A stretch of 64,000 bases of DNA from positions 180,628-244,627 of the forward strand of contig NZ_MUNS01000028.1 in NCBI RefSeq assembly GCF_002002705.1, given 5' to 3'. The position numbers were made by a program, and so were the translations under genes. The number at the start of each line of letters is the position of its first letter. Within the stretch, counting starts at the first letter, position 1. The notes below the pieces were generated by a model, which was given only the letters and a program-made list of their open reading frames with translations, had not been told where the DNA came from and did not search any database. Shown here piece after piece: positions 25,341-33,928 of the stretch. The stretch comes from Polaromonas sp. C04 (GTDB taxonomy: Bacteria > Pseudomonadota > Gammaproteobacteria > Burkholderiales > Burkholderiaceae_C).

Positions 25341-26072
25341 TCAAGCTTCAAAAAAAGAGAGGACATCGCGCAGGCTGGCGCCGATGCGGGTGGGCGGGGT
25401 GCCGAGCTCTTCGAACGGCATCTGGTAGCGATTCACCCACAGGGTCTGGTAGCCGAACCAGGTGGCGCCCAGCGCGTCCCAGCTGTTGCTGCTCACAAAC
25501 AGGATGTTCGCGGCCTTCAGGCCGGTGGCCTGCTCACCCAGGGCATAGGCCTCGGGGTGGGTCTTGTACTTGCGCACGGCATCCACGCTGATCACATGAT
25601 CCAGCAGACCTTCCATGCCGGCGCTGCGCACCGCGATGCCGAGCATCTCGGGGTCGCCGTTGGACAGGATGCCGGTGGCGATGCCCCGGGCCTTGAGCGC
25701 CTTCAGCACGGGCTTGTTCTCGGGAAAGGCGCTCAGGTGCCGGTACTGGTTCATCAACTGGTCGATTTGACCATTAAAAGTGGCTATGGCCTCCGCCGAT
25801 GCTCCGGGAGGTGCTATTTTTTTAATAGCGTACGCGAGCGCGGCCCGGGTCAGTGCCCAGAACGGCTGGTAGTGCGCGCCGTGGTTGCTGGTGGTCACGA
25901 GCCGCGTGTATTCGATCTGCTTGTCGCGCCAGAGCACGCTCAAGGCCTGGCCGCGGCCCGGAAACAGCTGCTCGGCCAGCAGGCCCACGCTGTACACGTC
26001 GAACAGCGTGCCGTAGGCATCGAACAAAACCGCTTGGGGCTTTTCAACGGGAGTAGTACAGGCTTGTTCCAT
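25341..26072 (-). CDS. haloacid dehalogenase type II
   Basis: A 243-residue HAD-superfamily protein. The nucleophile Asp18 is in [10 protein letters not shown]; the loop L-S-N-G-D-P-E, the Lys in [11 protein letters not shown] and [11 protein letters not shown] are those of (S)-2-haloacid dehalogenases. The product of haloacetates would be glycolate, or glyoxylate from dihaloacetates; the latter feeds malate synthase G encoded directly downstream. Residues about 81-103 come from a family A repeat (A-I-K-K-I-A-P...), lying in the cap-domain region without upsetting the catalytic motifs. Confidence 0.8.
   Translation of the reverse strand: MEQACTTPVEKPQAVLFDAYGTLFDVYSVGLLAEQLFPGRGQALSVLWRDKQIEYTRLVTTSNHGAHYQPFWALTRAALAYAIKKIAPPGASAEAIATFNGQIDQLMNQYRHLSAFPENKPVLKALKARGIATGILSNGDPEMLGIAVRSAGMEGLLDHVISVDAVRKYKTHPEAYALGEQATGLKAANILFVSSNSWDALGATWFGYQTLWVNRYQMPFEELGTPPTRIGASLRDVLSFFEA
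25763..25830 (-). repeat. repeat family A copy inside haloacid dehalogenase
   Basis: In the gene's own direction it begins GCTATTAAAAAAATAGC, an exact inverted-repeat head, and is translated [16 protein letters not shown]. The frame (GCT ATT ... ATA GC) is the same as in rpoN, thiL and the ChbG-type gene. The centre is GC-drifted (GGAGGCCATAGCC instead of AAGGGCTA), suggesting an older copy. Confidence 0.7.
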
Positions 26073-26101
26073 GCATCTACTGTATTCGATACTTTGTGGT
26101 G

Positions 26102-26137
26102 GACTTATTAAGTCAAAGTCGTTTTATTCATGACTTT
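26102..26137. promoter_or_regulatory. cluster of GACTT/AAGTC half-sites, candidate LysR operator
   Basis: GACTTA-T-TAAGTC (26102-26114) is an exact dyad, and AAAGTC (26115-26120) pairs with GACTTT (26132-26137) as a second, wider dyad. Both lie between the divergent dehalogenase-glcB operon and the LysR gene at 26246. They sit about 30-65 nt upstream of the dehalogenase start, where an activator or repressor of that operon would bind. Confidence 0.5.
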
Positions 26138-26245
26138 TATGGTTGTAATCAAGGCTGGGCGCCGAGACCATCAAGGCCGGGCCGATCCGCCACGCGGGCA
26201 TCAAGCGGGAGTGGTTTGTGACTTCCATGCGCATAATCTGGCGCC

Positions 26246-27181
26246 ATGGACAAGCTCAAGGCCATGGAGTCGTTTGTGTCGGTGGCGACGCGGGGCAGCC
26301 TCACGGCTGCGGCCCAGGCCGAGGGCGTGGCGCCGGCCATCATGGGGCGCCGGCTCGACGCGCTGGAGGAGCGGCTCGGCGTCAAGCTGCTGGTGCGCAC
26401 CACGCGGCGCATCACGCTCACGCATGAGGGCAGCGCCTTTCTGGAAGACTGCCAGCGCCTGCTGGTCGAGGTCGCCAACGCCGAGGCCAGTGTGTCGGCC
26501 GGCGGCGTCAAGGCCAGCGGGCATCTGCGCATCACCGCGCCGGCGGGCTTTGGCCGGCGCCACGTGGCGCCGCTGGTGCCGCGCTTTCGCGAGTTGCATG
26601 CCGACGTGACGATTTCGCTGAATCTGAGCGACCGCGTGGTCGATCTGGCGGCCGAGGGGCAGGACTGCGCGGTGCGCGTGGGCGATCTGCCCGATTCCTC
26701 GCTGGTCAGCGTGCGCCTGGCCGAAAACCGGCGCCTGTGCGTGGCCACGCCCAAATACCTGCGCCAGCATGGCACGCCGCAGCACCCGAGCGAGTTGGCG
26801 CGCTTCGACTGCCTGACCCTGTCCAGCGGCGCCTCGCAAAGCCGCGGCTGGGCGTTCCGCGTGCCGATCGCCACGGGCGAGCGCGCCGGCGACGCCGAGG
26901 TGATCCACCTCAAACCCGGCGGCCCGCTGGACTGCACCGATGGCCAGGTGCTGCACGACTGGTGCCTGGCGGGCGGCGGCATCGCGTGGCGCAGCACCTG
27001 GGAAGTCGAGTCCGAAATCGCCAGCGGCCAGCTGGTCGAGGTGCTGGCCGATTTTGCGGCGCCGCCGAACGGCATCTACGCCGTGTTTCCGCAGCGCCGG
27101 CACCTGCCGCTGCGCGTGCGCCTGTGGATCGATTTTCTCAAGCACAGCTACGGCCAGCCGGGCTACTGGCAGGCCGCGTGA
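26246..27181 (+). CDS. LysR family transcriptional regulator (adjacent to glcB operon)
   Basis: A 311-residue LysR regulator: helix-turn-helix region M-E-S-F-V-S-V-A-T-R-G-S-L-T-A-A-A-Q-A-E-G and M-G-R-R-L-D-A-L-E, followed by the effector-binding domain with V-S-V-R-L-A-E-N-R-R-L-C-V-A and L-S-S-G-A. It resembles the CrgA-like branch. It is divergent from the dehalogenase-malate synthase operon and probably senses a two-carbon acid, though that is inference from position. Its TGA overlaps the GTG start of the ChbG-type deacetylase gene. Confidence 0.8.
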   Translation: MDKLKAMESFVSVATRGSLTAAAQAEGVAPAIMGRRLDALEERLGVKLLVRTTRRITLTHEGSAFLEDCQRLLVEVANAEASVSAGGVKASGHLRITAPAGFGRRHVAPLVPRFRELHADVTISLNLSDRVVDLAAEGQDCAVRVGDLPDSSLVSVRLAENRRLCVATPKYLRQHGTPQHPSELARFDCLTLSSGASQSRGWAFRVPIATGERAGDAEVIHLKPGGPLDCTDGQVLHDWCLAGGGIAWRSTWEVESEIASGQLVEVLADFAAPPNGIYAVFPQRRHLPLRVRLWIDFLKHSYGQPGYWQAA

Positions 27182-28008
27182 AGTCGCTGGTGCTGTGCGC
27201 CGACGATTTCGCGGTGCACGCGGGCGCCTCGCAGGGCATTGCGGCCCTGGCGCGCCAGGGGCGGCTGTCCGCCACCAGCGCCATGGTGCTGTCGCCGCGC
27301 TGGCCGCAGGACGTGGCGCTGCTGCAGGAGTTGCGCGGGCGCATCGATATCGGCCTGCACCTGGACTGGACCAGCGAATTCGCGCAGGCCGCCGGCCATG
27401 GCCTGTCGCTTGGCGCGGCGATGCGCCGGGCGCTGCTCGGCGGCTTCGACCGCAGCGCGGCGCGCACCGTGATCGAGCGCCAGCTCGATCTGTTCGAGGC
27501 GCAATGGCAGGCGCCGCCCGACCATGTGGATGGGCATCAGCATGTGCAGCAGTTCGCCGGCATCCGCGAGCCGCTGGTCGAGCTGCTGGCGCGGCGCTAC
27601 CCGGGCCGACTGCCGTATTTGCGCGTGTCGCAGGTGCGCTCTGGTGTCGGCGAACGCCTTGGCTTCAAGTCCCGCGTGATCTCGGCGCTGGGCTCCAATG
27701 CTATAAAGAAGATAGCTGATGGCGCAGGTGTAACAAGGGCTGATGCCTTGTTGGGTGTCTATGATTTCGCAGGCGATACGGCCCGCTATACCGCGCTGAT
27801 GGACGGCTGGCTGGCGGGCGCGCCGGCCGGCGCCCTGCTTATGTGCCATCCGGCCGCTGCAGCCGACCCGGATGACGAGATCGGCGTGGCGCGCCTGCGC
27901 GAATACGCCTACCTGGCAAGCGGCGATTTTGCTGCGGCGCTGGCGCGCGCGCAGGTGGAACTGGTGCGCGGGGCGCGCGCTCTGCAGCCACTACACTCCC
28001 CGCCATGA
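27178..28008 (+). CDS. ChbG/HpnK (YdjC, NaxD-like) deacetylase
   Basis: A 276-residue YdjC/ChbG-fold protein with C-A-D-D-F-A-V-H (metal and catalytic Asp), I-G-L-H-L-D-W-T, and D-H-V-D-G-H-Q-H-V-Q-Q-F, then C-H-P-A-A near the end, the conserved metal-binding set of this family. NaxD of Francisella and its Bordetella counterpart deacetylate undecaprenyl-phosphate-linked N-acetyl amino sugars before ArnT-type transfer to lipid A; the ArnT gene that overlaps this one supports that role here. GTG start overlaps the LysR stop. Residues about 174-194 come from a family A repeat. Confidence 0.75.
   Translation: MKSLVLCADDFAVHAGASQGIAALARQGRLSATSAMVLSPRWPQDVALLQELRGRIDIGLHLDWTSEFAQAAGHGLSLGAAMRRALLGGFDRSAARTVIERQLDLFEAQWQAPPDHVDGHQHVQQFAGIREPLVELLARRYPGRLPYLRVSQVRSGVGERLGFKSRVISALGSNAIKKIADGAGVTRADALLGVYDFAGDTARYTALMDGWLAGAPAGALLMCHPAAAADPDDEIGVARLREYAYLASGDFAAALARAQVELVRGARALQPLHSPP
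27697..27757 (+). repeat. repeat family A copy inside ChbG-type deacetylase
   Basis: Begins GCTATAAAGAAGATAGC, then TGATGGCGCAGG, AACAAGGGCTGATGCC and a T-rich end, an excellent match to the family layout. It is translated A-I-K-K-I-A-D-G-A-G-V-T-R-A-D-A. The AT-rich run TGCTATAAAGAAGATAGC stands out from the surrounding ~70% GC codons. Confidence 0.8.
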
Positions 28009-29597
28009 CCCTTCCCGCATCGACCCAAGAACAACGTCGAAAATCCTGGCTCCGGCTCGTCGTCCTGTGGCTTTTGCTGCTGCTGCTGGCCGCGCTGCGC
28101 CCGCTGGCCGTGCCGGATGAGGGGCGCTACGGCGAAGTCGGCCGCTGGATGCTGCAAAGCGGCGACTGGCTCGTGCCGCGCCTGGACGGCCTGCCGTTCT
28201 TCCACAAGCCGCCGCTGTTGTACTGGCTGGAGGCCGTGTCGCTGGCCGTGTTCGGCAGCCATGTGTGGGCGCTGCGGCTGGTGCCGGCGCTGCATGCCGG
28301 CATCATGCTGGCGGGCCTGTACCTGGCGGCCCGCGCCATCGCCGGCGAGCGTGTCGCGCGCCGCGCCGGCCTCATGCTGGGCACCAGCGTGGCGTTTTTG
28401 CTGGGCGGCCAGTACGTGAACCACGACATGATGGTGGCAACCTGGATCGGCATCGCGGTCTGGTGTTTCGCGTTCGCCTTCATGCACGGCGCGCGCCCGC
28501 ATGCGAACCTGGCCCGGCTCGGCTTTGTGGCCTGCGCGCTCGGAGTGCTCAGCAAGGGACTGATCGGCCTGCTGCTGCCCGGCCTGGTGCTGTTTTTGTG
28601 GCTGCTCTGGACGCGCCAGTTCCGCAAGGTGCTGGCGCTGCCCTGGGCGAGCGGCCTGTTGCTGTTCAGCGCAATCACCGTGCCCTGGTTCGTGCTGATC
28701 GCGCAAAAATACCCCGGCGCGATGGACTACCTGTTCGGCACGCAGCAGTTCACGCGCTTCACGGCCGATACCTTCAACAACGTCCAGCCCTGGTGGTTCT
28801 ATATCGCCAGCCTGCTGATCCTGCTGTTTCCGTGGGCCTTTTTTGCCGGCAAGCCGCTGTGGGACGCCGTGAAGCGGACCCCGGCGCCCGACGGAGTGGC
28901 CCGGGAATGGTCCAGCCTGTGCTGGATCTGGCTCGCCGCCATCCTCGCGTTCTTCTCCATCCCCGCCTCCAAGCTGATCGGCTATATCCTGCCCGTGACC
29001 CCGCCGCTGGCGTTGCTGGCGGCGCTGGGCTGGGAGCGCACGCTGGCGCACAGCCGGTTTGCGGGCCGGGTGTTTGCCGCCCTGGCGGCGCTGATCATGG
29101 CACTGGCGCTGGCCGTCAGCCTGCTGGTGACCCGCTTCACCGACGACAAACTGAGCGGGGATGTCGCGCAGACCCTGGCCTGCGACGCGAGTCCGGCGGA
29201 CACGGTCTATGCGGTCGGCAACTATCCCTACGACTTGCCGTTCTACGCCCAGGTCCGCCGGCCCATCGTGGTGATCCAGGATTGGCCCCGGCAGCGCAAA
29301 ACGGCCGGCGACGTGTGGCAGCGCGAGCTGTTCGAGGGCGCCGATTTCGACCCCGTCGCCGGCCGCGTGCTGCAGACCCCCGATGTTCTACCGGCGGCCA
29401 GCGCGCAACCCGGCAACTGGCTGCTGGTCCGGCGCGGCCGTGAGGGCGCGTTCGGCCCGCCCGCGTGGCTGCGGGTTCAAACCGGCACCGGCTGGGTGCT
29501 GTTCAAGTCGGGCGCCAGCGCCGCGCCGGCGACTGCGTCAGCGCCGGAAGGCCCAATAGCGGCTCAGCAAAAAGGTTTGCCCGGCTGCAAACACTAG
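28005..29597 (+). CDS. arnT: ArnT-family lipid A aminosugar transferase
   Basis: A 530-residue GT83-type integral membrane transferase. The N-terminal helix is followed by the periplasmic loop A-V-P-D-E-G-R-Y-G-E-V-G-R-W-M, the catalytic D-E-x-R-Y region of ArnT, and P-F-F-H-K-P-P-L-L-Y-W. About 11-12 membrane segments follow and then a soluble C-terminal part. It transfers an amino sugar from an undecaprenyl-phosphate carrier to lipid A phosphate. The ATG overlaps the deacetylase stop. With the GtrA and GT2 genes on the other strand it makes up an lgm/naxD-type lipid A modification locus. Confidence 0.75.
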   Translation: MTLPASTQEQRRKSWLRLVVLWLLLLLLAALRPLAVPDEGRYGEVGRWMLQSGDWLVPRLDGLPFFHKPPLLYWLEAVSLAVFGSHVWALRLVPALHAGIMLAGLYLAARAIAGERVARRAGLMLGTSVAFLLGGQYVNHDMMVATWIGIAVWCFAFAFMHGARPHANLARLGFVACALGVLSKGLIGLLLPGLVLFLWLLWTRQFRKVLALPWASGLLLFSAITVPWFVLIAQKYPGAMDYLFGTQQFTRFTADTFNNVQPWWFYIASLLILLFPWAFFAGKPLWDAVKRTPAPDGVAREWSSLCWIWLAAILAFFSIPASKLIGYILPVTPPLALLAALGWERTLAHSRFAGRVFAALAALIMALALAVSLLVTRFTDDKLSGDVAQTLACDASPADTVYAVGNYPYDLPFYAQVRRPIVVIQDWPRQRKTAGDVWQRELFEGADFDPVAGRVLQTPDVLPAASAQPGNWLLVRRGREGAFGPPAWLRVQTGTGWVLFKSGASAAPATASAPEGPIAAQQKGLPGCKH

Positions 29598-29906
29598 CGC
29601 GGCGAACAGCGCGACAAACGACGGCCAGCCCAGTTCTCGCAGCAGCAGCACAAACACGATCTCGTTGGTCGCAAAGCCGGCCAGCGCGGTCATGAGGAAG
29701 CGGCTGAAGCTCTGCGTCACGCTGGTGCCCGCATCGCTGAAGCTGAGCCAGCGGTGGCCCGAAAAACTCACGAAAAACGCCACCGTGAAACCGATGGCGT
29801 TGGCCACTTCCGGCCACACATGGGCATGCGTCAGCGCAAACACCAGCATGTGGGTGAGCGCCGCGGCGCTGCCCACGGCGATGAACCAGAAGCCGGACTT
29901 GCCCAT
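29538..29906 (-). CDS. GtrA-family membrane protein (carrier-lipid flippase-like)
   Basis: A 122-residue protein with four membrane segments, starting M-G-K-S-G-F-W-F-I-A-V-G and ending with the typical G-Q-T-F-L-L-S-R-Y-W-A-F-R-R. GtrA proteins flip polyprenyl-phosphate-linked sugars across the inner membrane. It lies 2 nt after the GT2 gene, so the pair probably makes and flips the sugar donor used by the ArnT protein. Its last 60 nt overlap the 3' end of the convergent arnT gene, so both C-termini are encoded by the same DNA. Confidence 0.8.
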   Translation of the reverse strand: MGKSGFWFIAVGSAAALTHMLVFALTHAHVWPEVANAIGFTVAFFVSFSGHRWLSFSDAGTSVTQSFSRFLMTALAGFATNEIVFVLLLRELGWPSFVALFAALVFAAGQTFLLSRYWAFRR

Positions 29907-29908
29907 GT

Positions 29909-30928
29909 TCAGAGCAGCGAGGCGTCCTGCAGCCGGGCCGCTCGGGGTTCGTCGTCCCCGCGCGCGCCCGCGGCGATCAAGCCATCTCCCGTGCGCTGGC
30001 TGAGCAGATAGGCCGGGCGCTGCTTGACCTCTTCGTAGATGCGCCCCACATACTCGGCCAGGATGCCCATGCCGAGCAGCTGGATGCCGCTGAAGAACAT
30101 CAGGCCGGCCACGATGGTGGCGTAACCCGGCACCTCGACGCCCGTGATGAAGTATTCGATCACGACCCAGACGCCGTAACCCAGCGCGCCGACCGACAGC
30201 AGCAGCCCCAGCGCCGTGAGCAGACGCAGCGGCGCGGTGGAGAACGCCACCATGCCGGTCAGCGCGAGCCGGAACGAGCCGCCCAGGCCGAAGTTGGTCT
30301 GGCCATCGGCGCGCGGCAGCGGCTCGTAGTCGATCGCCGTGCTGTTGAAGCCGACCCAGGCGTACAGGCCCTTCATGAAGCGGTTGCGTTCGGGCAGCGA
30401 CTTGAGCGCCTGTACCACCTTGCGGTCCATCAGGCGGAAGTCGCCGGCATCGGCCGGAATCTCGATATGGCTGCCCCAGTTGACGAGCTTGTAGAACAGG
30501 CCGGTGAGTCCCGCCTGCAGGCGCGACTGGTCTGCGCGGGTCTTGCGCACGGCATACACCACGTCCGCGCCTTGCTTCCATTTTTCCAGCATCTCGCCCA
30601 GCAGGGACGCCGGATGCTGTCCATCCGCATCCATCATGACGACCAGGTCGCCGCACGCCGCGTCGATGCCGGCGGTCAGCGCGGCCTCCTTGCCGAAGTT
30701 GCGCGAGAGCTGCAGCAGCACTATCTGCGGATGCGCCGCGCACAGGCGCTGCGCGACCTGCACGGTCTCGTCGCGGCTGCCATCGTCGACCACGATCAGT
30801 TCCACCTGGGGCGAGAGCGCGGCCAGCGCGGCCAGCACCTGCGGCACCACGATATCGAGGTTGCGCGCCTCGTTGAAGGCGGGCATGACGCAGGAAAGGG
30901 ACGGGGTCTGATCGGCGCGAGAGGTCAT
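29909..30928 (-). CDS. family 2 glycosyltransferase (ArnC/DPM1-like, polyprenyl-phosphate sugar synthase)
   Basis: A 339-residue protein: a GT-A domain with V-M-P-A-F-N-E-A-R-N, I-V-V-D-D-G-S-R-D-E-T, L-S-R-N-F-G-K-E-A-A-L and M-D-A-D-G-Q-H-P, then two C-terminal membrane helices and E-Y-V-G-R-I-Y-E-E-V-K-Q-R-P. This is the polyprenyl-phosphate glycosyltransferase type (ArnC, GtrB, Francisella FlmF). It should load a sugar onto undecaprenyl phosphate. It precedes gtrA on one transcript facing arnT. The terminator at 30944-30983 insulates it from psiF. Confidence 0.8.
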   Translation of the reverse strand: MTSRADQTPSLSCVMPAFNEARNLDIVVPQVLAALAALSPQVELIVVDDGSRDETVQVAQRLCAAHPQIVLLQLSRNFGKEAALTAGIDAACGDLVVMMDADGQHPASLLGEMLEKWKQGADVVYAVRKTRADQSRLQAGLTGLFYKLVNWGSHIEIPADAGDFRLMDRKVVQALKSLPERNRFMKGLYAWVGFNSTAIDYEPLPRADGQTNFGLGGSFRLALTGMVAFSTAPLRLLTALGLLLSVGALGYGVWVVIEYFITGVEVPGYATIVAGLMFFSGIQLLGMGILAEYVGRIYEEVKQRPAYLLSQRTGDGLIAAGARGDDEPRAARLQDASLL

Positions 30929-30943
30929 GCGCGCATCATGCCA

Positions 30944-30983
30944 AAAGAAAACCCCGCCCTATGGCACGGGCGGGGTTTTTTTG
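30944..30983 (-). terminator. bidirectional rho-independent terminator
   Basis: AAACCCCGCCC and GGGCGGGGTTT form a strong stem around TATGGCAC, with A-rich sequence on the left and seven T's on the right. Transcripts from psiF, reading leftwards, would end here about 50 nt past the stop codon. The right-hand T tract would also stop rightward transcription. Confidence 0.8.
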
Positions 30984-31029
30984 CGCAGGCAAAGACGGGC
31001 TGATGCCGCCCGGCCTGGCCGGGCGACGT

Positions 31030-31332
31030 TTATTTCGCGTCGGCCATGCACTTCTTGAGGAAGCTGGCTTTGGCGGCGCCCGCCAGCTTCTTGTCGGCGG
31101 CGGCTTGGTCGCAGGAGGGCTTCGCGGCCGGGGCTGCGGCGGCCGGCTTGGCGCTCAGGCAGTCTTTCATGAAGGCCTTGCGCTCATCGCCCTTCTTGCC
31201 GGCGGCATCGGCGTTGCAGGTGGCCATCTTGGTCTGCTGCGCCGTTTTGGCGCCCTCGGCAGCGTGGGCCACGCCCATGCCCATGGACAGAGCCAAACCC
31301 ATGGCGGCGATCAGGGGAAGAAGTTGTTTCAT
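31030..31332 (-). CDS. psiF: PsiF family protein
   Basis: A 100-residue secreted protein. The ATG complementary to 31330-31332 is preceded by CCAGGAG, and a signal peptide ends at V-A-H-A-A about residue 25. The mature part has the two-fold PsiF pattern: C-N-A-D-A-A-G-K-K-G-D-E-R-K-A-F-M-K-D-C-L, then C-D-Q-A-A-A-D-K-K-L and F-L-K-K-C-M. E. coli PsiF is induced by phosphate starvation; its function is unknown. Single gene, with a perfect inverted repeat in its leader and a strong terminator behind it. No clear Pho box was recognised. Confidence 0.85.
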   Translation of the reverse strand: MKQLLPLIAAMGLALSMGMGVAHAAEGAKTAQQTKMATCNADAAGKKGDERKAFMKDCLSAKPAAAAPAAKPSCDQAAADKKLAGAAKASFLKKCMADAK

Positions 31333-31369
31333 GGAATCTCCTGGAGAGGAACGTGTTGAAGGGAAAGGC

Positions 31370-31401
31370 ATCCTGCAGGGAAGAAAAAATCCCTGCAGGA
31401 T
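31370..31401. promoter_or_regulatory. perfect 12-bp inverted repeat upstream of psiF
   Basis: ATCCTGCAGGGA (31370-31381) and TCCCTGCAGGAT (31390-31401) are exact reverse complements separated by eight A/G-rich bases. It lies 38 nt upstream of the psiF start codon and 80 nt before argS. Either a regulatory protein site or a leader hairpin is possible; without a long T run on the psiF strand after the stem, it could act as a terminator only in the psiF-antisense direction. Confidence 0.6.
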
Positions 31402-31480
31402 TGCAACACACAACGTTCGGACCGGCAATATGGATGACGCGAGCCCCTGGGTGAGCGCCGCCGCCCCGTAAAATCAGCCG

Positions 31481-33178
31481 ATGCTCTCTGTCAAACAGGA
31501 ATTGCTCGCGGCGCTGGCCGGCGAGCTGGAAAAACTCTCGCCCGGTGCGGGATTGAGGGCGGCCTTCGAGTCGCCCAAGGTGGCCGCGCATGGCGACCTG
31601 GCCTCCACGGCGGCCATGCAGCTGGCCAAGCCCTTGAAGCAAAACCCGCGCCAGGTCGCGGAGAGCCTGCGTCAGGCGCTGCAAAATTCAGAGCCCTTCA
31701 AGCGCTGGGTCGGCGCCATCGAGATCGCCGGGCCGGGCTTCCTCAATATCCGGCTCAAGCCCGAGGCCAAGCAGCAGATCGTGCGCGAGGTGCTGCAGGC
31801 CGCCGACCGCTTTGGCGTGCAGGGCAGCAACGGGCAGCGCGTGCTGGTGGAATTCGTCTCGGCCAACCCAACCGGGCCGCTGCATGTGGGCCATGGCCGC
31901 CAGGCGGCGTTGGGCGACGCCATCTGCAACCTGTTCCAGACCCAGGGCTGGGACGTATACCGCGAGTTCTACTACAACGACGCGGGCGTGCAGATCCAGA
32001 CGTTGGCTAACAGCGTGCAGCTGCGCGCCCGGGGCTTCAAACCCGGCGATGCGCAGTGGCCCAGCGGCGAAAACGCCCCCGCCTACAACGGCGACTACAT
32101 CGCCGACATCGCGGCCGACTTCCTGGCGAAAAAGACGGTCAAGTCCGACGACCGCGCGGACACCGCCTCGGGCGACGTAAACGACCTCGATGCCATCCGC
32201 CAGTTCGCCGTGGCCTACCTGCGCCACGAGCAGGACCTGGACCTGCAGGCGTTTGCGGTCCGGTTCGACAACTACTACCTCGAATCGAGCCTGTACACCA
32301 GCGGCAAGGTCGCGGCCACGGTCGCGAAGCTGCAGGCGGCCGGCAAGACCTACGAGCAGGACGGCGCGCTGTGGCTCAAGTCCACCGAGTATGGCGACGA
32401 CAAGGACCGTGTCATGCGCAAGGGCGACGGCAGCTACACCTACTTCGTGCCCGACGTGGCCTACCACATCGCCAAGTGGGAGCGCGGCTTTCACAAGGTG
32501 GTCAACATCCAGGGCACCGACCACCACGGCACCATCGCGCGGGTGCGCGCCGGCCTGCAGGCGGCGAATGTGGGCATTCCCACGGGCTACCCCGACTATG
32601 TGCTGCACACCATGGTGCGCGTGATGCGCGGCGGCGAGGAAGTCAAGATCAGCAAGCGCGCCGGCAGCTACGTCACGCTGCGCGACCTGATCGAATGGAC
32701 CAGCAAGGACGCCGTGCGCTTCTTCCTGCTGAGTCGCAAGCCCGATACCGAATATGTGTTCGACGTCGATCTGGCGGTCGCCAGGAACAACGACAACCCG
32801 GTGTATTACGTGCAGTACGCGCATGCGCGCATCTGCTCGGTGCTGGCCGCATGGAAGGACAAGGAAGGCGGCGACGCGGCCCGGCTCGCGAGCGTCGACC
32901 TGGCACCACTGCAAAGCGCCCCCGCGCTGGCGCTGATGCTGCAACTGGCCAAATACCCGGAGATGCTGGGCGCGGCCGCGCAGGATTTCGCGCCGCATGA
33001 CGTCACTTTCTACCTGCGCGATCTGGCCGCCACCTACCACAGCTACTATGATGCCGAGCGCATCCTGGTGGACGACGAGGCCGTCAAACTGGCGCGGCTG
33101 GCGCTGGTGGCCGCCACCGCGCAGGTATTGCACAATGGTCTGGCAGTTCTGGGCGTGTCGGCGCCCGCAAAAATGTGA
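31481..33178 (+). CDS. argS: arginyl-tRNA synthetase
   Basis: A 565-residue class I synthetase. The N-terminal Add-1 domain comes first; the HIGH-type motif is H-V-G-H-G-R in [11 protein letters not shown], and the KMSKS-equivalent is K-I-S-K-R-A-G. The C-terminal DALR anticodon-binding domain ends the protein. It charges tRNA-Arg with arginine and needs the tRNA for activation. Length and motifs are normal. The stop codon overlaps a possible GTG start for the SPOR protein. Confidence 0.95.
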   Translation: MLSVKQELLAALAGELEKLSPGAGLRAAFESPKVAAHGDLASTAAMQLAKPLKQNPRQVAESLRQALQNSEPFKRWVGAIEIAGPGFLNIRLKPEAKQQIVREVLQAADRFGVQGSNGQRVLVEFVSANPTGPLHVGHGRQAALGDAICNLFQTQGWDVYREFYYNDAGVQIQTLANSVQLRARGFKPGDAQWPSGENAPAYNGDYIADIAADFLAKKTVKSDDRADTASGDVNDLDAIRQFAVAYLRHEQDLDLQAFAVRFDNYYLESSLYTSGKVAATVAKLQAAGKTYEQDGALWLKSTEYGDDKDRVMRKGDGSYTYFVPDVAYHIAKWERGFHKVVNIQGTDHHGTIARVRAGLQAANVGIPTGYPDYVLHTMVRVMRGGEEVKISKRAGSYVTLRDLIEWTSKDAVRFFLLSRKPDTEYVFDVDLAVARNNDNPVYYVQYAHARICSVLAAWKDKEGGDAARLASVDLAPLQSAPALALMLQLAKYPEMLGAAAQDFAPHDVTFYLRDLAATYHSYYDAERILVDDEAVKLARLALVAATAQVLHNGLAVLGVSAPAKM

Positions 33179-33186
33179 GCAATTCA

Positions 33187-33840
33187 ATGAAACAGCAATT
33201 CGGCGGCACCATCGTCGGCTTTGTCATCGGTGTCGTGGTGGGTCTGGGCGCGGCGCTGGCCGTCGCCGTGTACGTCACCAAGGTGCCGATTCCGTTCGTC
33301 AACAAGGGCGTGAGCCGTGCCCCGGACCAGGATGCGGCCGAGGCCGTGAAGAACAAGGACTGGGATCCCAACGCGCCGCTGTATGGCAAGAACCCGGTGC
33401 GCCCGGCCTCGGCCGCGGCCGGCGGCGCGGTCGACAACACGGGTGCGGGTGCCGGTGCAACGCCCGGTGCGGCCACGGCCCCCTTGCCTCCCGCGGTCGT
33501 GGGCGGCAGGACCGCAGCCGTCCAGCCGCCGGTTCCGCCGGCGGTGTCGGGCGATCCGCTGGGGGATCTGGCGAAGGCCCGCTCAGGCAGCAGTGGGGCC
33601 GATCCGTTCACCTACTTTGTGCAGGCCGGCGCGTTCCGGACCGCCGAAGATGCCGAGTCGCAGCGCGCCAAGCTGTCGCTGATGGGGATCGAGGCCAAAG
33701 TCTCCGAGCGCGAACAGGCCGGACGCACGGTCTGGCGCGTGCGGGTCGGGCCGTTCGACACCAAGGGCGATGCCGACAAGGCCAAGGAGCAGCTCGATGG
33801 CAGCGGCATGGAAACAGCGCTGGTGCGCGTGCAGCGTTAA
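33187..33840 (+). CDS. SPOR domain-containing protein (FtsN-like)
   Basis: A 217-residue protein with a single membrane helix near residues 8-30 (I-V-G-F-V-I-G-V-V-V-G-L-G-A-A-L), a Pro/Ala-rich periplasmic linker, and a C-terminal SPOR domain (F-T-Y-F-V-Q-A-G-A-F-R-T ... V-W-R-V-R-V-G-P-F) that binds denuded septal peptidoglycan. It is a likely cell-division protein of the FtsN type. A GTG at 33175 overlapping the argS stop would add four residues; the ATG at 33187 was preferred. It follows argS directly. Confidence 0.8.
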   Translation: MKQQFGGTIVGFVIGVVVGLGAALAVAVYVTKVPIPFVNKGVSRAPDQDAAEAVKNKDWDPNAPLYGKNPVRPASAAAGGAVDNTGAGAGATPGAATAPLPPAVVGGRTAAVQPPVPPAVSGDPLGDLAKARSGSSGADPFTYFVQAGAFRTAEDAESQRAKLSLMGIEAKVSEREQAGRTVWRVRVGPFDTKGDADKAKEQLDGSGMETALVRVQR

Positions 33841-33928
33841 ATGGCCGCGCGCCTTCGCGTGACGTGCCGCATGGGAACTTCAGGCCGGGTCGGCCCTCTG
33901 ACTCTGATATTGACAGGAGCGTAACTTG

